Part shown: one piece after another, positions 25,725 through 35,183 of the stretch
Position numbering within the stretch: the first letter of the stretch is position 1
Layout of the letters: every line of letters begins with the position of its first letter
NCBI GenBank assembly: GCA_001404055.1
Contig: CXTY01000014.1
Span: forward strand, 124,001-188,000
Direction of reading: 5' to 3'
Length of the DNA: 64,000 nucleotides
From: Roseibium album
GTDB lineage: Bacteria; Pseudomonadota; Alphaproteobacteria; Rhizobiales; Stappiaceae
Position numbers and translations under genes: made by a program
The notes under the pieces: model-generated
Seen by the model: the letters and a program-made list of their open reading frames with translations, nothing else
The model's database searches: none
What the model was told of the DNA's origin: nothing

Positions 25725-26669
25725 TCAGCCATTTACGTTTCGATAGGCCAGCATTGCACCAGCTAGATCTTCAAGCGCAGCGCCAACTGACTTGAACATA
25801 GTGACCGCATCGCTGGATGTACGGCCTGAATGTTCTTTTTGGCAGAGTTCAAAAAGATCGGCGTTGATATCCGCTTCTGAAATTACACCCGATTGCAGAG
25901 GTTGAAATATGTCCCCACCCTCTGACAGGCATCCCTCTCGCGTATCGACGTAAATTTCCGCGCGTTTGACAAGCGCATCATCACTTTCACGCATGTTCGG
26001 TTTGAAGGCACCAACCAGATCCACATGCGTACCGGGCTTCAATAGCTCCCCTTTGACCAGAGGTTCAGATGACAAGGTCGCGGCGCTAACGATATCTGCT
26101 GTTTTGAGCGTTTCATCCAGATCTTCTGCAATTCCCGCTTTCACACCAAGTTGTTCGGCAACCTCGCTTGCCAACTTCTCAGCACTTTGCGCGGATCTGC
26201 CCCATACGGTGACTTCTTTGATCGGACGAACGCACATGTGAGCGGCAACAAGATTTTGTGCGACACGTCCGGTGCCAAGCACAAGAAGGTGGCTTGCGTC
26301 CGGCCGCGAAAGATATCTTGATGCCAGAGCGGACGCCGCTGCAGTGCGCCTCGCTGTCAACTCACCGCCGTCCACCAAAGCCAGCATTTCGCCTGTTTTA
26401 CCGTCTGACAGCAAATATTGTGCAGCAACAGCGGGAAGTTTCCTATCCGAGTTCCCCGGCATGACATTGACCACTTTTACACCAACGAACTTTCCTGGCA
26501 CCCATGCCGGCATCAACAACATGGTTGCATCAGGTTCGCCGTGAACTTCCATGTCATGGTGATGGCGCTTGGGCATCACGCAACCGACCCGAAACATTTC
26601 CTCGAGGGCATTGATCAGATCTGGAAAGGGAAGCGCGCTGCGGGTCTGTTCTTCGGACAAAAGCTGCAT
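25725..26669 (-). CDS. ornithine cyclodeaminase / mu-crystallin family protein
   Basis: 314 residues from ATG 26669 (MQLLSEEQT); a TTG 13 codons earlier is less likely. Family blocks are FRVGCVMPKRHHHDM, the GVKVVNVMPGNSDRKLPAV region near 70-90, and the Rossmann dinucleotide loop LVLGTGRVAQNLVAAH near 125-140, then DLVGAFKPNMRESDDALV. Members act as ornithine cyclodeaminase, alanine dehydrogenase or pyrroline-2-carboxylate reductase, all NAD(P)-linked. Which one cannot be told. The C-terminal TSSDAVTMFKSVGAALEDLAGA block is typical. Confidence 0.87.
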   Translation of the reverse strand: MQLLSEEQTRSALPFPDLINALEEMFRVGCVMPKRHHHDMEVHGEPDATMLLMPAWVPGKFVGVKVVNVMPGNSDRKLPAVAAQYLLSDGKTGEMLALVDGGELTARRTAAASALASRYLSRPDASHLLVLGTGRVAQNLVAAHMCVRPIKEVTVWGRSAQSAEKLASEVAEQLGVKAGIAEDLDETLKTADIVSAATLSSEPLVKGELLKPGTHVDLVGAFKPNMRESDDALVKRAEIYVDTREGCLSEGGDIFQPLQSGVISEADINADLFELCQKEHSGRTSSDAVTMFKSVGAALEDLAGAMLAYRNVNG

Positions 26670-26768
26670 TGGGAGCCATTTTGATTGAGTGATAGGCCGG
26701 GGTACCAAATTTTGCGCAAGCGGACCACGGGTTTCAAATTAAGGAAGGGATGTAACTCGCCGCGTTCT

Positions 26769-27869
26769 TCACGACAAATCGAAAATCATCATTACGTAGG
26801 CAGCAAACAGGGCGAGATGAACCGCTCCTTGCAAATAGTTGGTTGTTCTGGAACCAAAGGTCAGGAGGCTGACAAACAACGTCAATACCAGCAAGATGAT
26901 GTCGGAAAGTTCCAAACCCAGTTCGATCTTGTAACCAGTCACCCAGCCAACCAGAAGAACTGCGGGGACCGTAAGACCGATTGTCGCCACGGCTGATCCA
27001 AGACAGATATTGACCGCGCGCTGCAATTTGTTTTCCCGCGCAGCTTGAAGAGCACTCAAACCTTCCGGCATCAGAACCAGTGCAGCAACGATGAAACCGC
27101 TTAGCGCTAGTGGCGCGCCCAGACCGGCAATTCCAAATTCGACGTAAAGCGCCAGTTTTTTGGAAAGAAGTATAATCGGCAGCAATGCGCCAAACAGACC
27201 GATGACATGATAGGGAATGGACCGGACAACAACATCATGATGACCATGATCATCGTCTTTCGCATCGGGTTGGCGGAATATGTCGCTATGGGTGACGGTC
27301 TGAATTGCCAGAAAGACACCGTAAAGCAGGATCGACATCACGACTTCGAAAGTCGCCTGTAGCGCCGACAATTCGCCGCCAGGCGCAGAGTGGGTCACAC
27401 GTGGCAAAACCAGCGCAAAGATCGCCAGCGGTACGAGAACGGAAAGAAAGGCGTTGGCACCTTGAAGGTTATAGGTCTGGTTTTTATGGCGCAGGCCACC
27501 AGCCAGCAGACACACCCCTATGAGCCCGTTCAAGACGATCATCACCACCGAGAACATTGTATCCCGGGCCATTGTCGGCACCGCATCCCCTGACAACATG
27601 ATTGCCACGATCAAAGCGACTTCGATGCCAATGACTGCCAAAGTCAGGATCAGGGTTCCAAATGGCTCACCCAGGATTGTGGCAAGGCACTCTGCATGAC
27701 GCACTACTGAAAAAGCGCACCACATGACAGTTGCAAAGATAATTGCGAGCAGGAGAAGCGAAGGGCCAATACCCAACTCATCCGGCTTCAGTGAATCGCC
27801 TGCAAGGAAAAACGCAGCAAAGACCAAAAAACCAGTCAGACTGGGGAGTTCGGATTTTATAATCTTCAA
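26769..27869 (-). CDS. chaA: calcium/proton antiporter (ChaA/CaCA family)
   Basis: 366 residues taken from TTG 27869, which has a GGTGG-type ribosome binding site; an earlier TTG at 27893 has none. About 11 membrane helices are visible. The two CaCA alpha repeats are recognisable: AECLATILGEPFGTLILTLAVIGIEVALI near 60-88 and MPEGLSALQAARENKLQRAVNICLGSAVATIGLTVP near 265-300. A cytoplasmic His/Asp-rich loop (DAKDDDHGHHDVV) lies in the centre and may bind cation. It should export Ca2+ (or Na+/K+) in exchange for protons. It stands alone, 100 nt from the ornithine-cyclodeaminase gene. Confidence 0.88.
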   Translation of the reverse strand: MKIIKSELPSLTGFLVFAAFFLAGDSLKPDELGIGPSLLLLAIIFATVMWCAFSVVRHAECLATILGEPFGTLILTLAVIGIEVALIVAIMLSGDAVPTMARDTMFSVVMIVLNGLIGVCLLAGGLRHKNQTYNLQGANAFLSVLVPLAIFALVLPRVTHSAPGGELSALQATFEVVMSILLYGVFLAIQTVTHSDIFRQPDAKDDDHGHHDVVVRSIPYHVIGLFGALLPIILLSKKLALYVEFGIAGLGAPLALSGFIVAALVLMPEGLSALQAARENKLQRAVNICLGSAVATIGLTVPAVLLVGWVTGYKIELGLELSDIILLVLTLFVSLLTFGSRTTNYLQGAVHLALFAAYVMMIFDLS

Positions 27870-28246
27870 AAGACACCACCAGTCAAAATGCAAAAACGAT
27901 TCAGTGCCAAACTATAGGCTTCTGCTGCGTTTTACTGCAACACGCTGTTTTTGGTCTTGTGGTAGTCAATGAATGCCTAGGTGGCGTCCAATTCCAATGC
28001 GAGATGTCGCGGAAAGTAGATGCGGTGATACCACAAACCCGATAGGCAACTTTTCCATCAATGGATGTCTTGCTGCACCAACTGAGCCAATCACCTATTC
28101 AAGATTTTTGAATTTTGTCAAAAGCGCGCCAACTTGGGTCCTGACCCTAGTTCATCCGGATTGATACTGGCCAGGTCGGCCATACGACTTTTTGGCCTTC
28201 AAAAACTCTTATCGGATTTTTGAAATGTCAGTGATAGAATTAGCAG
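27870..28246. other. intergenic region before the cytochrome P460 gene
   Basis: No supported gene lies in this 377-bp stretch between the divergent antiporter and P460 genes. A small open frame at 27973-28164 has no ribosome site or family likeness. The stretch holds the GGCC-AGGTC-GGCC repeat near 28169-28183 and the TTCAAAAA/TTTTTGAA inverted repeat described separately. Confidence 0.5.
28198..28224. repeat. inverted repeat upstream of P460 gene
   Basis: TTCAAAAA and TTTTTGAA are exact 8-bp arms with an 11-nt centre, ending 22 nt before the P460 start. It could be an operator or an mRNA leader hairpin. Confidence 0.4.
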
Positions 28247-28744
28247 ATGGCCTGCTCATTCAAGACAATGATTACGCTTTTCGTCGCCGTCTTGTTCTGT
28301 TTCGTTGGCGTTATTACCGCGCAATCATCAGACCTGTGCCCCCCTGAAAAATTGACTTTTTCAGAATGGGAGGATTGGCAGCAGATAACTCGAAAACCGG
28401 TCAAATCTGCAGCCCACGGTAACGATTGGGTCCGCATATTCGTCAATAAATTGGCCAGAAACATCTACCTTAAGGCAGGCTCCCTCTACCCTGAATGCGC
28501 CGCAATCGTAAAACCCATCTATGCAGGTCCTGAGGGGCTGCATGTCAAGAAACTGACGATCATGGTCAAAATGGCTGCCGGGTTTGACGAAAACAACGGC
28601 AATTGGTGGTACGCTTCATCTGACCCGTCTGGAACCAGGGTCGTGCCAAAGGTTCGGCGAAGCGAATGCATTGCCTGCCATGAACAAGCCGTCGACACTG
28701 ACTATTTATTCTCAGAAGACGTCTTGGAGGCATTAAAAGAATAA
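28247..28744 (+). CDS. cytochrome P460-family c-type haem protein
   Basis: 165 residues. A signal sequence (about 1-25) precedes a P460-type beta domain with VRIFVNKLARNIY, LYPECAAIVKPIY, LTIMVKMAAGFD and NWWYASSDPSG. A single c-type haem motif CIACH stands at about residues 143-147, followed by DTDYLF. It should be periplasmic. Founding members oxidise hydroxylamine or nitric oxide with a lysine-crosslinked haem. No nitrogen-oxidation genes are nearby, so detoxification or an orphan redox role is more likely. The start is ATG 28247 with weak ribosome binding. Confidence 0.82.
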   Translation: MACSFKTMITLFVAVLFCFVGVITAQSSDLCPPEKLTFSEWEDWQQITRKPVKSAAHGNDWVRIFVNKLARNIYLKAGSLYPECAAIVKPIYAGPEGLHVKKLTIMVKMAAGFDENNGNWWYASSDPSGTRVVPKVRRSECIACHEQAVDTDYLFSEDVLEALKE

Positions 28745-28870
28745 ACGCAACTGCCAAAGCGAACGCCTCTCTGGAACAGGCCGCAAGTTCCTCAAAACTA
28801 TCCATCGTCAAGACCAAAAACTTATTCTGTTGCTTTTAGCTCTCCATGCGGCCTTCGATCTTGTGCCAAC

Positions 28871-28903
28871 AAAAAAGGCTGGCGCAATGCACCAGCCTTT
28901 TGT
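28871..28903 (-). terminator. livF: Rho-independent terminator of the liv operon
   Basis: On the minus strand AAAAGGCTGG pairs with CCAGCCTTTT around a 9-nt loop and is followed by a T-run. It is symmetric enough to stop plus-strand transcripts from the P460 gene too. It lies 20 nt past the livF stop. Confidence 0.85.
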
Positions 28904-28922
28904 TTCAACAACACAAGAAGTG

Positions 28923-29702
28923 TTAAATCGCAAGGTACTCCTGGCGCAGTTCAGCGTTGTCGAGAACATCCTGCGCTGAGCCGTCAAATACGACTTCGCC
29001 CATGTCCAGAATCACGGCCCTGTCGGCAAGGTTCAATGCCGCAATAGCGTTCTGTTCAACGATAATGGTCGTGATTCCAAGCTCTTTCACGCCTTCCAGA
29101 ATCCGCTCGATTTCCTGCACAATTACAGGTGCAAGTCCTTCGTAAGGTTCATCTAGAAGAAGGAGTTTGATGTCCCGGGCCAGGATCCTGGCGACGGCAA
29201 GCATTTGCTGTTCGCCACCTGACATTGTGACAGCATCCTGAGACCGTCTTTCAGCAAGGCGCGGAAAGTGCTCATATATGCGTTCGAGAGACCAACCCTT
29301 GGGTTCTGCGATCTGCGACAGCTCGAGGTTTTCCTGGACTGTTAGACCCTGAATGATCCGGCGATCTTCCGGCACCAGGCCAACGCCAAGGCGAGCAGCC
29401 TGATAGCTTTGCATTTCATGCAGTGGCTGATGATCCAACCAGATTTCACCGCGGGTCAAATGCGGATTGTCCATCCGTGCAATTGTACGCAAGGTTGAGG
29501 TTTTGCCGGCACCATTTCGGCCAAGCAGTGCCAGGATCTCGCCTTCGCGGACATCAAAATTGACACCCTGTACAATATAGCTCTCGCCGTAATAGGAGTG
29601 CAGGTCCCATGCTGAAAAAAATGCAGGAGCGGTACCGGCTGCTTTTTTCGGTTTGATACCTGGCGCTGTCTTGCCAGAGAACTGATCTTCAACAATGGTC
29701 AC
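28923..29702 (-). CDS. livF: ABC transporter ATP-binding protein, LivF type
   Basis: 259-residue ATPase of a branched-chain-amino-acid-type importer. Walker A GRNGAGKTST, signature SGGEQQM, Walker B LLLLDEP and the switch His region (IIVEQN) are all present. LivF proteins lack the long insertion found in LivG, as here. An N-terminal extension of about 20 residues is unremarkable. The GTG start (29702) overlaps the livG stop as GTGA, giving coupled translation. It is the last gene of livKHMGF and is followed by a good terminator. Confidence 0.94.
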   Translation of the reverse strand: MTIVEDQFSGKTAPGIKPKKAAGTAPAFFSAWDLHSYYGESYIVQGVNFDVREGEILALLGRNGAGKTSTLRTIARMDNPHLTRGEIWLDHQPLHEMQSYQAARLGVGLVPEDRRIIQGLTVQENLELSQIAEPKGWSLERIYEHFPRLAERRSQDAVTMSGGEQQMLAVARILARDIKLLLLDEPYEGLAPVIVQEIERILEGVKELGITTIIVEQNAIAALNLADRAVILDMGEVVFDGSAQDVLDNAELRQEYLAI

Positions 29703-30454
29703 AGATGTGCTCCTCCGAGATAAGCTTCCTGAACTCGCGGATCGCCTTTGATATCTTCTGGTTTGCCCTCAGCAATGATCGCGCCCTGTGCAAGAACAGT
29801 GACTTTGTTGGCCAGGGAAAACACCACGTGCATGTCGTGTTCAATAACCACCTTGGTGATACTGCGGTCGCCAATACGCTTCAAAAGGTCGATGGTGTTG
29901 TTTGTGTCCGCCCGGGACATGCCGGCGGTCGGCTCATCAAGCAGCAGCAGCTTGGGATCCTGTGACAAACACATCGCAAGTTCCAAACGCCGTTTGTCAC
30001 CGCGAGACAGGGAGCCTGCAATCACAGTCCTCTTGTCCGCCAGACCTACTTCTTCCAGCATATGCATCGACTTATCGAGGATTTCCTTGTCCTGATCGAG
30101 CCTCTTGAACGCATGGAGCGCAAATACGCCGTCACGCTTTGCCATGGTCGGGATCATGATGTTTTCCCAGAGCGACAAATCAGTAAAGATTTCCGGGGTT
30201 TGAAACACCCGAGATACCCCGACCTGGTTGATCTCATAAGGCTTCATACCTGTCAGAGAAATATCTCCGAACATGACACTTCCAGTATCAGGGGCCAGCC
30301 TGCCGATCATACAGTTGAGGAACGTCGACTTTCCGGCACCGTTTGGACCGATAATGGCGTGAACGTCACCCTCTTCAACAGAGAAGTTCACATTGTTGAG
30401 GGCTCGAAGTCCGCCGAACGACTTGTTGACGCCCTCTACGCGTAAGATTTCCAT
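29699..30454 (-). CDS. livG: ABC transporter ATP-binding protein, LivG type
   Basis: 251-residue ATPase partner of LivF. Walker A GPNGAGKST, signature LSRGDKRRLELAM (a variant of LSGGQ with R-G-D), Walker B LLLLDEPTAGM and IEHDMHVV are visible. The C-terminal EGKPEDIKGDPRVQEAYLG tail is the standard LivG ending. It overlaps livF and lies 11 nt after livM. It powers import of the substrate delivered by the Tat-exported binding protein. Confidence 0.94.
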   Translation of the reverse strand: MEILRVEGVNKSFGGLRALNNVNFSVEEGDVHAIIGPNGAGKSTFLNCMIGRLAPDTGSVMFGDISLTGMKPYEINQVGVSRVFQTPEIFTDLSLWENIMIPTMAKRDGVFALHAFKRLDQDKEILDKSMHMLEEVGLADKRTVIAGSLSRGDKRRLELAMCLSQDPKLLLLDEPTAGMSRADTNNTIDLLKRIGDRSITKVVIEHDMHVVFSLANKVTVLAQGAIIAEGKPEDIKGDPRVQEAYLGGAHL

Positions 30455-30465
30455 ATCTGTATCCC

Positions 30466-31605
30466 TTACTCAGCTGGGGCAGTGGCAGAACCACTTTTTT
30501 CGGACTTGTTGGATGAGCGCTTCAACACGCGCCCGATCCGAGCAAACCCTTCCATCAAGCCACCAGGCAAGAAGATCACAATCAACATGAACAGCACACC
30601 AAGTGTAAGGTGCCAGCCTTCACCGACAAACAGGCCAGAAACCGCGACGACCGGCGCCTCAAGGAAATCAGGCAGAAACCCGAATATCTCGTGAAGTGTC
30701 TGTTCGTTGAACGCTGAAAAGATGTTCTCGAAGTATTTGATGAGCGCCGCCCCAAAAATTGGGCCCAGGAGTGTTCCGGCGCCGCCGAGAATGGTCATGA
30801 GAACGACCTCGCCCGAAGCTGTCCACTGCATGCGCTCAGCACCGGCGAGCGGATCGGTGATACACATCAAGGCACCGGCCAACCCCGCATACATGCCAGA
30901 GATTACGAATGCAGCAAGCGTGTATGGGCGCGGATTAAGCCCGGTATAAGTCATCCTGTTCTGGTTGGTCTTCACCGCCCGCAGCATGATACCGAAAGGT
31001 GAGCGGAAAATTCGTTGCGCAATGAAGAAACCGATCAGCAGAACCACTGCGCAGAAGTAGAATCCTGCATATCCGGTCATTTCAATACCAAAAAGGTTTG
31101 AAATAAGCGGGCCATCTGTTGCCCCGCCACCATCGAGGATCCGTGGATCGCTTTCGAGAACGCGCAGCCCGGTTTCACCATTGGTGATTGGTGTCAGAAC
31201 AGAATACGCAAGATTATAGGACATTTGTGCAAAGGCGAGTGTCAGGATCGAGAAGTAGATGCCCGACCGGCGAAGAGACACATACCCGATAGCAAGCGCA
31301 AAAACTCCTGATGCTACGACCGCGAGAACCGCAGCCGGGATTGGATTCATGCCAAGCAATTTGAATGACCAAACCGCAGTGTAGGATCCGACACCCAGAA
31401 AAGCTGCGTGACCAAAGGAAAGATATCCGGTCAGGCCGAAGAGTATATTAAACCCTGTCGCAAACAGCCCGAAGATGGCGAACTTCTGGAGCAGATCCGG
31501 GTAACCGGCACCGATCGGTGCCAACCAGATCGGCATAGTGAGCACAGCGGCGGCGAAGACCAGAAAATAGACGAGGTCCAGCGCCGGAGATGTTTTTGTG
31601 AACAT
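30466..31605 (-). CDS. livM: ABC transporter permease, LivM type
   Basis: 379-residue inner-membrane permease with about 10 helices. The LivM-type coupling region reads [44 protein letters not shown] near 215-260. A long periplasmic loop (about 140-180) and a Lys/Ser-rich C-terminal tail ([13 protein letters not shown]) are specific to this copy. It is spaced 4 nt from livH. With LivH it forms the transmembrane channel. Confidence 0.93.
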   Translation of the reverse strand: MFTKTSPALDLVYFLVFAAAVLTMPIWLAPIGAGYPDLLQKFAIFGLFATGFNILFGLTGYLSFGHAAFLGVGSYTAVWSFKLLGMNPIPAAVLAVVASGVFALAIGYVSLRRSGIYFSILTLAFAQMSYNLAYSVLTPITNGETGLRVLESDPRILDGGGATDGPLISNLFGIEMTGYAGFYFCAVVLLIGFFIAQRIFRSPFGIMLRAVKTNQNRMTYTGLNPRPYTLAAFVISGMYAGLAGALMCITDPLAGAERMQWTASGEVVLMTILGGAGTLLGPIFGAALIKYFENIFSAFNEQTLHEIFGFLPDFLEAPVVAVSGLFVGEGWHLTLGVLFMLIVIFLPGGLMEGFARIGRVLKRSSNKSEKSGSATAPAE

Positions 31606-31609
31606 GTTC

Positions 31610-32638
31610 TTAGTTCTCCATGACGCCTTTGCGGCCCATTAGCCCGCGCGGACGCACGAGAAGAATGACCACTGCAACGAGATAGATGATGATCTGATCA
31701 ATGCCTGGGAGAACCGCTTTTACCTCATTCATCGAGGCAAAGGATTGCAAAATCCCAAGCAGGAAGCCGGCAGCAACAGCGCCAGGCAGCGATCCCATAC
31801 CACCAACGACAACCACAACGAAAGACAGGACGAGGAAGTCCATTCCCATGTGATAATCGGGCGGCAGAATGGGCGTATACATCACACCGGCAACACCAGC
31901 GACAACAGCGGCAATTGCAAAGACGACTGTGAAACGGCGTTGGATGTTGATGCCAAGCAAACCGACGGTGTCACGGTCTGCCATACCCGCGCGCACCACC
32001 ATACCGAATGTGGTGAATTGCAGGAAAGCAAAGACAGCGCCGATTACGGCAGCGGCAAAACCGAGATAAACCATTCGCCAGTAGGGGTAGACGATTATAC
32101 CGGGGTCATAACCGAAAACTGCCCCAACATCTGCCGCGCCGCGGACCAATTCAGGTGCAGATTGCGGTATCGGGTTCGCGCCAAACATCGACTTGATCAC
32201 TTCTTGAATGACAATTGCCAAACCGAAAGTCACCAGAATTTGGTCTGCATGCGCCCGATTGTAAAAATGCTTGATCAGGCCGCGCTCCATTATGAAGCCG
32301 ACCAGCAGCATTACCGGGATCGCGAAAAGGATCGAGACCGGAACGGAATAGTTGAGGACCCATGCGCCGAAATCGCCGAAGTAAACCTCAATATAAGGTG
32401 TCCGGATTTCAAGGGGCGATCCCCAAGCAGTTGTCTTGGTCGGATCTGTAGTCACGATCTCAAGACTTAGAAACTTGTTGAAAGTTACAGCACAAAAAGC
32501 GCCAAGCATGAACAACGCGCCATGGGCGAAGTTGACGACCCCAAGGGTCCCGAAGATCAGGGTCAGGCCGAGCGCGATCAGTGCATAAGCGCCGCCCTTA
32601 TCCAGCCCGTTGAGCAGTTGTAGAAGAATCACATCCAT
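31610..32638 (-). CDS. livH: ABC transporter permease, LivH type
   Basis: 342-residue permease. The opening [44 protein letters not shown] is the classic LivH signature. Later [38 protein letters not shown] is the cytoplasmic coupling helix, and [17 protein letters not shown] closes the second half. A loop of about 35 residues near 55-90 is longer than average. It follows livK by 88 nt across a strong hairpin. Confidence 0.94.
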   Translation of the reverse strand: MDVILLQLLNGLDKGGAYALIALGLTLIFGTLGVVNFAHGALFMLGAFCAVTFNKFLSLEIVTTDPTKTTAWGSPLEIRTPYIEVYFGDFGAWVLNYSVPVSILFAIPVMLLVGFIMERGLIKHFYNRAHADQILVTFGLAIVIQEVIKSMFGANPIPQSAPELVRGAADVGAVFGYDPGIIVYPYWRMVYLGFAAAVIGAVFAFLQFTTFGMVVRAGMADRDTVGLLGINIQRRFTVVFAIAAVVAGVAGVMYTPILPPDYHMGMDFLVLSFVVVVVGGMGSLPGAVAAGFLLGILQSFASMNEVKAVLPGIDQIIIYLVAVVILLVRPRGLMGRKGVMEN

Positions 32639-32682
32639 GGTTTTGCCGCTAGTTGCAGAGCCTTAGTGCTCATTCATGAAAA

Positions 32683-32713
32683 CAGCCGCCGGCGCACGAA
32701 ACCCCGGCGGCTG
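32683..32713 (-). terminator. attenuator hairpin between livK and livH
   Basis: On the minus strand CAGCCGCCGG pairs with CCGGCGGCTG and is followed by TTTTC. It lies 13 nt after the binding-protein stop. Partial termination here would give much more binding protein than permease, a common arrangement. Confidence 0.7.
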
Positions 32714-32726
32714 CTTTTAGGTTGGC

Positions 32727-34079
32727 TTAAGCGCCGTTGTTGCATGTTCCGAGGTCGCCCTGGACATCGGCCATATCAGGTTTGTACTCAACCTGTGAAC
32801 GCGGAGTGACTTCCACAACTTCAAGCAGATCGAACTGTGACTGGGGAGCTTCTTTACCCTTCACAACCAGAACGTCCTTGAAGCACTGGTGATCAGCGCC
32901 ACGATACAATGTCGGACCGTTGCCGAGACCGTCGAAATCGAAGTCTTCGAGAGCATCCTTAACCGCACAAGGCTGGAATGTTCCTGCCCGCTGACAAGCA
33001 TCCGCATACAGGAGTGCCTGACAGTAGGTCGTGTGCGCAGCCTGGCTCGGTGGGAAACCGTATTCCTGACCAAACGACTTGACGAACGCTTTGGAGCCTT
33101 CGTCCTGCAGCGACCAGTTCCAGTTCGTGGAACCGAAGATGCCCTTGATGTTTTCACCAGCACCTTGAGCCATCAAACGGGAGAACAGCGGAACGACGAT
33201 TTCGAACTGCTTGCCGTTAACGGTCTTGTCACGAAGGCCAAACTGAACTGCCTGTGTCAGGGAGTTCACCATGTCCTTGCCGTAGTGGTTCAGAACCAGA
33301 ACGTCAGCACCGGAGTTCAGAACCGGCGTGATGTACTGTGAGAAGTCGCCTGCGCCGAGCGGTGTACGAACGGCAGCAACTGTGTCCCAACCGATGTCTT
33401 CGGTGTACTTTTTGATCGAACCTTCTTGCGACCAACCCCAAGTGTAATCGGCAGTCAGGTGATACGCACGACGCGCAGTACCGAAAGCGTTTTTCAGCAC
33501 CGGTGCCAAAGCAGCGCCGGTCATTTCCGTGTTAAAGAAATGACGGAAACCGTTGGCACGGCGATCTTTACCAGTGGTGTCGTTGGAGTGCGTCAGGCCA
33601 GCCATGAAGATTACGCCAGCTTCCTGGCAAAGTGACTGAACGGCGATAGCCACACCAGATGACGAACCACCTGTGATCATGATAGCGCCGTCTTTTTCGA
33701 TCATGCGCTTCGCAGATGCGCGGGCGGCATCAGACTTGGTCTGCGTATCGCCAGTCACATAGGCGACTTTTTTGCCATTGATGCCGTTTCCGCCGAGAGC
33801 TTTCGACGTAAAGGTGTTCAGCATACCGCCGTCACCTTCACCATTGATGTGCTTTACGGCAAGCTGATAAGCGCGCAGTTCATCTGCACCCTCATCGGCG
33901 TACGCTCCGGTTTGCGGTACGTTGAAACCGAAAACAACTTCAGAACCTGTCGGCTCATTCAAGTAGCCTGCCGACCAGGCCCGGCTGGTAAAAATGGTTG
34001 GGGTTGCCAGAGCGGCACCACCCATTGCGCCAGCGCGCAAAATAGAACGTCGATTGAGGGGTTTACGAATTAAGCTCAT
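32727..34079 (-). CDS. livK: Tat-exported periplasmic binding protein, branched-chain amino acid/amide type
   Basis: 450 residues from ATG 34079, chosen because GGGAGGAAAG precedes it; an upstream in-frame extension lacks support. The N-terminus carries a twin-arginine signal (NRRSILRAG, hydrophobic AALATP, SAW-SAG cleavage near 34), so the protein is exported folded. The mature domain is a Peripla_BP_6 fold: VVFGFNVPQTGAYADEGADELRAYQLAVKHING, then ITGGSSSGVAIAVQSLCQEAGVIFMAGLTHS. The ligand is not predictable; members bind branched-chain amino acids, amides, urea or aromatics. It heads the liv operon. Confidence 0.9.
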   Translation of the reverse strand: MSLIRKPLNRRSILRAGAMGGAALATPTIFTSRAWSAGYLNEPTGSEVVFGFNVPQTGAYADEGADELRAYQLAVKHINGEGDGGMLNTFTSKALGGNGINGKKVAYVTGDTQTKSDAARASAKRMIEKDGAIMITGGSSSGVAIAVQSLCQEAGVIFMAGLTHSNDTTGKDRRANGFRHFFNTEMTGAALAPVLKNAFGTARRAYHLTADYTWGWSQEGSIKKYTEDIGWDTVAAVRTPLGAGDFSQYITPVLNSGADVLVLNHYGKDMVNSLTQAVQFGLRDKTVNGKQFEIVVPLFSRLMAQGAGENIKGIFGSTNWNWSLQDEGSKAFVKSFGQEYGFPPSQAAHTTYCQALLYADACQRAGTFQPCAVKDALEDFDFDGLGNGPTLYRGADHQCFKDVLVVKGKEAPQSQFDLLEVVEVTPRSQVEYKPDMADVQGDLGTCNNGA

Positions 34080-34565
34080 ACTTTCCTCCCAGAAAGGCAT
34101 GGTGGACCCACCTTGGGTGCACCTGCAGTAGCTGTACAGCGGCAAGCAATTCTGGCCTGTTCCCCGTCCGGAAATCCGGCTCCACCACACCAAAACTGCA
34201 AGCTGCACTGAATGTAGAAAAATCAAGCACTAAACAGCAATACGACTATTGGAGCGCTCCTTTAGACGCACTCATTAGACTTTCGAAGCAACCACACTAA
34301 TTTATTGTCAGGAAAGCATACACCTGCTGCTTTGCACAAATTATTTCTTGTCATAATTACAATCACTTATCTTATAGTCATATGGCAGCGCACAGTTCCC
34401 TTAACGTAATGGTCAAAACTCACGTCACACACGTGAGTTAGACCAAAGTTGAAAGCTTTTTGAACTCGTTTGGTAAACGGCACCAATTTGACGAGTATTC
34501 ATTTGCAACGCTATGATTGCCATACCCTACGCCTTCCAGATTTTTGCCAATCCCGGAAAATTTTC
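34080..34565. other. divergent regulatory region between livK and PPOX gene
   Basis: No gene is supported in this 486-bp AT-rich gap. It should hold the livK promoter (minus strand) and the promoter of the plus-strand flavoprotein. Its most striking part is the inverted repeat at 34411-34444. The GGGAGG ribosome site of livK is at its left edge. Confidence 0.55.
34411..34444. promoter_or_regulatory. long interrupted palindrome in the livK-PPOX gap
   Basis: AACTCACGT and ACGTGAGTT are exact 9-bp arms 5 nt apart (34417-34439). Outer GGTC/GACC arms extend the symmetry to 34411-34444. The position between divergent genes suits a dimeric repressor or activator site. A transcript hairpin is the alternative. 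Confidence 0.5.
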
Positions 34566-35174
34566 ATGACAATTTTGAAGTCGGTCGAAGACTTGGAATC
34601 CCATTACGGAACCATAGGTGAAGCCTCACTTATCAAGGAAATCAGCCACCTCAGTGCCGCATACAGGAGGATTATCGAATCCTCGTCCTTCTGTGCGTTG
34701 TCGACCTGCGGTCCTGAAGGCCTGGATTGTTCGCCACGAGGTGATGATGGAAAGGTGGTGCGGATTCAGGACGAGAAAACGCTCTTGATGCCTGACCGGC
34801 GCGGAAACAACAGGATTGATTCCCTTCGTAACATTGTCAGAGATCCCAGGGTGTCGCTCATGTTCATGGTCCCGGGATGGAACAATGTCCTGCGAATCAA
34901 CGGGAAAGCTGAAATCTCGATCGCGCCAGATCTGCTTGCCACGTTTGAAAAAGAAGGCAAACAGCCGCGTTCCGTTATCGTCGTGACAATCGAGGCGGTT
35001 TACTTCCAGTGTGCCCGGGCAATCATCCGTGCCGACCTTTGGAACTCAGACAAACAAATCGCTAAAGAGGACATGCCGACCCCGGGGATGATCATGCAGG
35101 AAATCAAACAGAGCTTCGACGGCAGATCCTACGATGAAGAATGGCCTCATCGCGCATCCAAGAGCATGTGGTGA
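34566..35174 (+). CDS. pyridoxamine 5'-phosphate oxidase-family FMN-binding protein
   Basis: 202 residues from ATG 34566. It has the PPOX split-barrel pattern: FCALSTCGPEGLDCSPRGD near 43-61, LLMPDRRGNNRIDSLRNIVRDPRVSLMFMVPGW near 74-106 and LRINGKAEI, as in MSMEG_1061-type proteins. It should bind FMN or F420 and reduce or oxidise an unknown small molecule. The DPRVSLMFMVPG block is characteristic. It precedes a DUF2306 membrane protein by 9 nt and may be co-transcribed with it. Confidence 0.82.
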   Translation: MTILKSVEDLESHYGTIGEASLIKEISHLSAAYRRIIESSSFCALSTCGPEGLDCSPRGDDGKVVRIQDEKTLLMPDRRGNNRIDSLRNIVRDPRVSLMFMVPGWNNVLRINGKAEISIAPDLLATFEKEGKQPRSVIVVTIEAVYFQCARAIIRADLWNSDKQIAKEDMPTPGMIMQEIKQSFDGRSYDEEWPHRASKSMW

Positions 35175-35183
35175 ATTCAGCAG

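Noticed and set aside
27973-28164. 63-residue open frame in the gap before the P460 gene
   Set aside because: No ribosome binding site, no family resemblance, no signal; it looks like chance.
32727-34226. Longer binding-protein N-terminus starting at 34226
   Set aside because: The Tat signal and ribosome site fit ATG 34079; upstream sequence is not signal-like.
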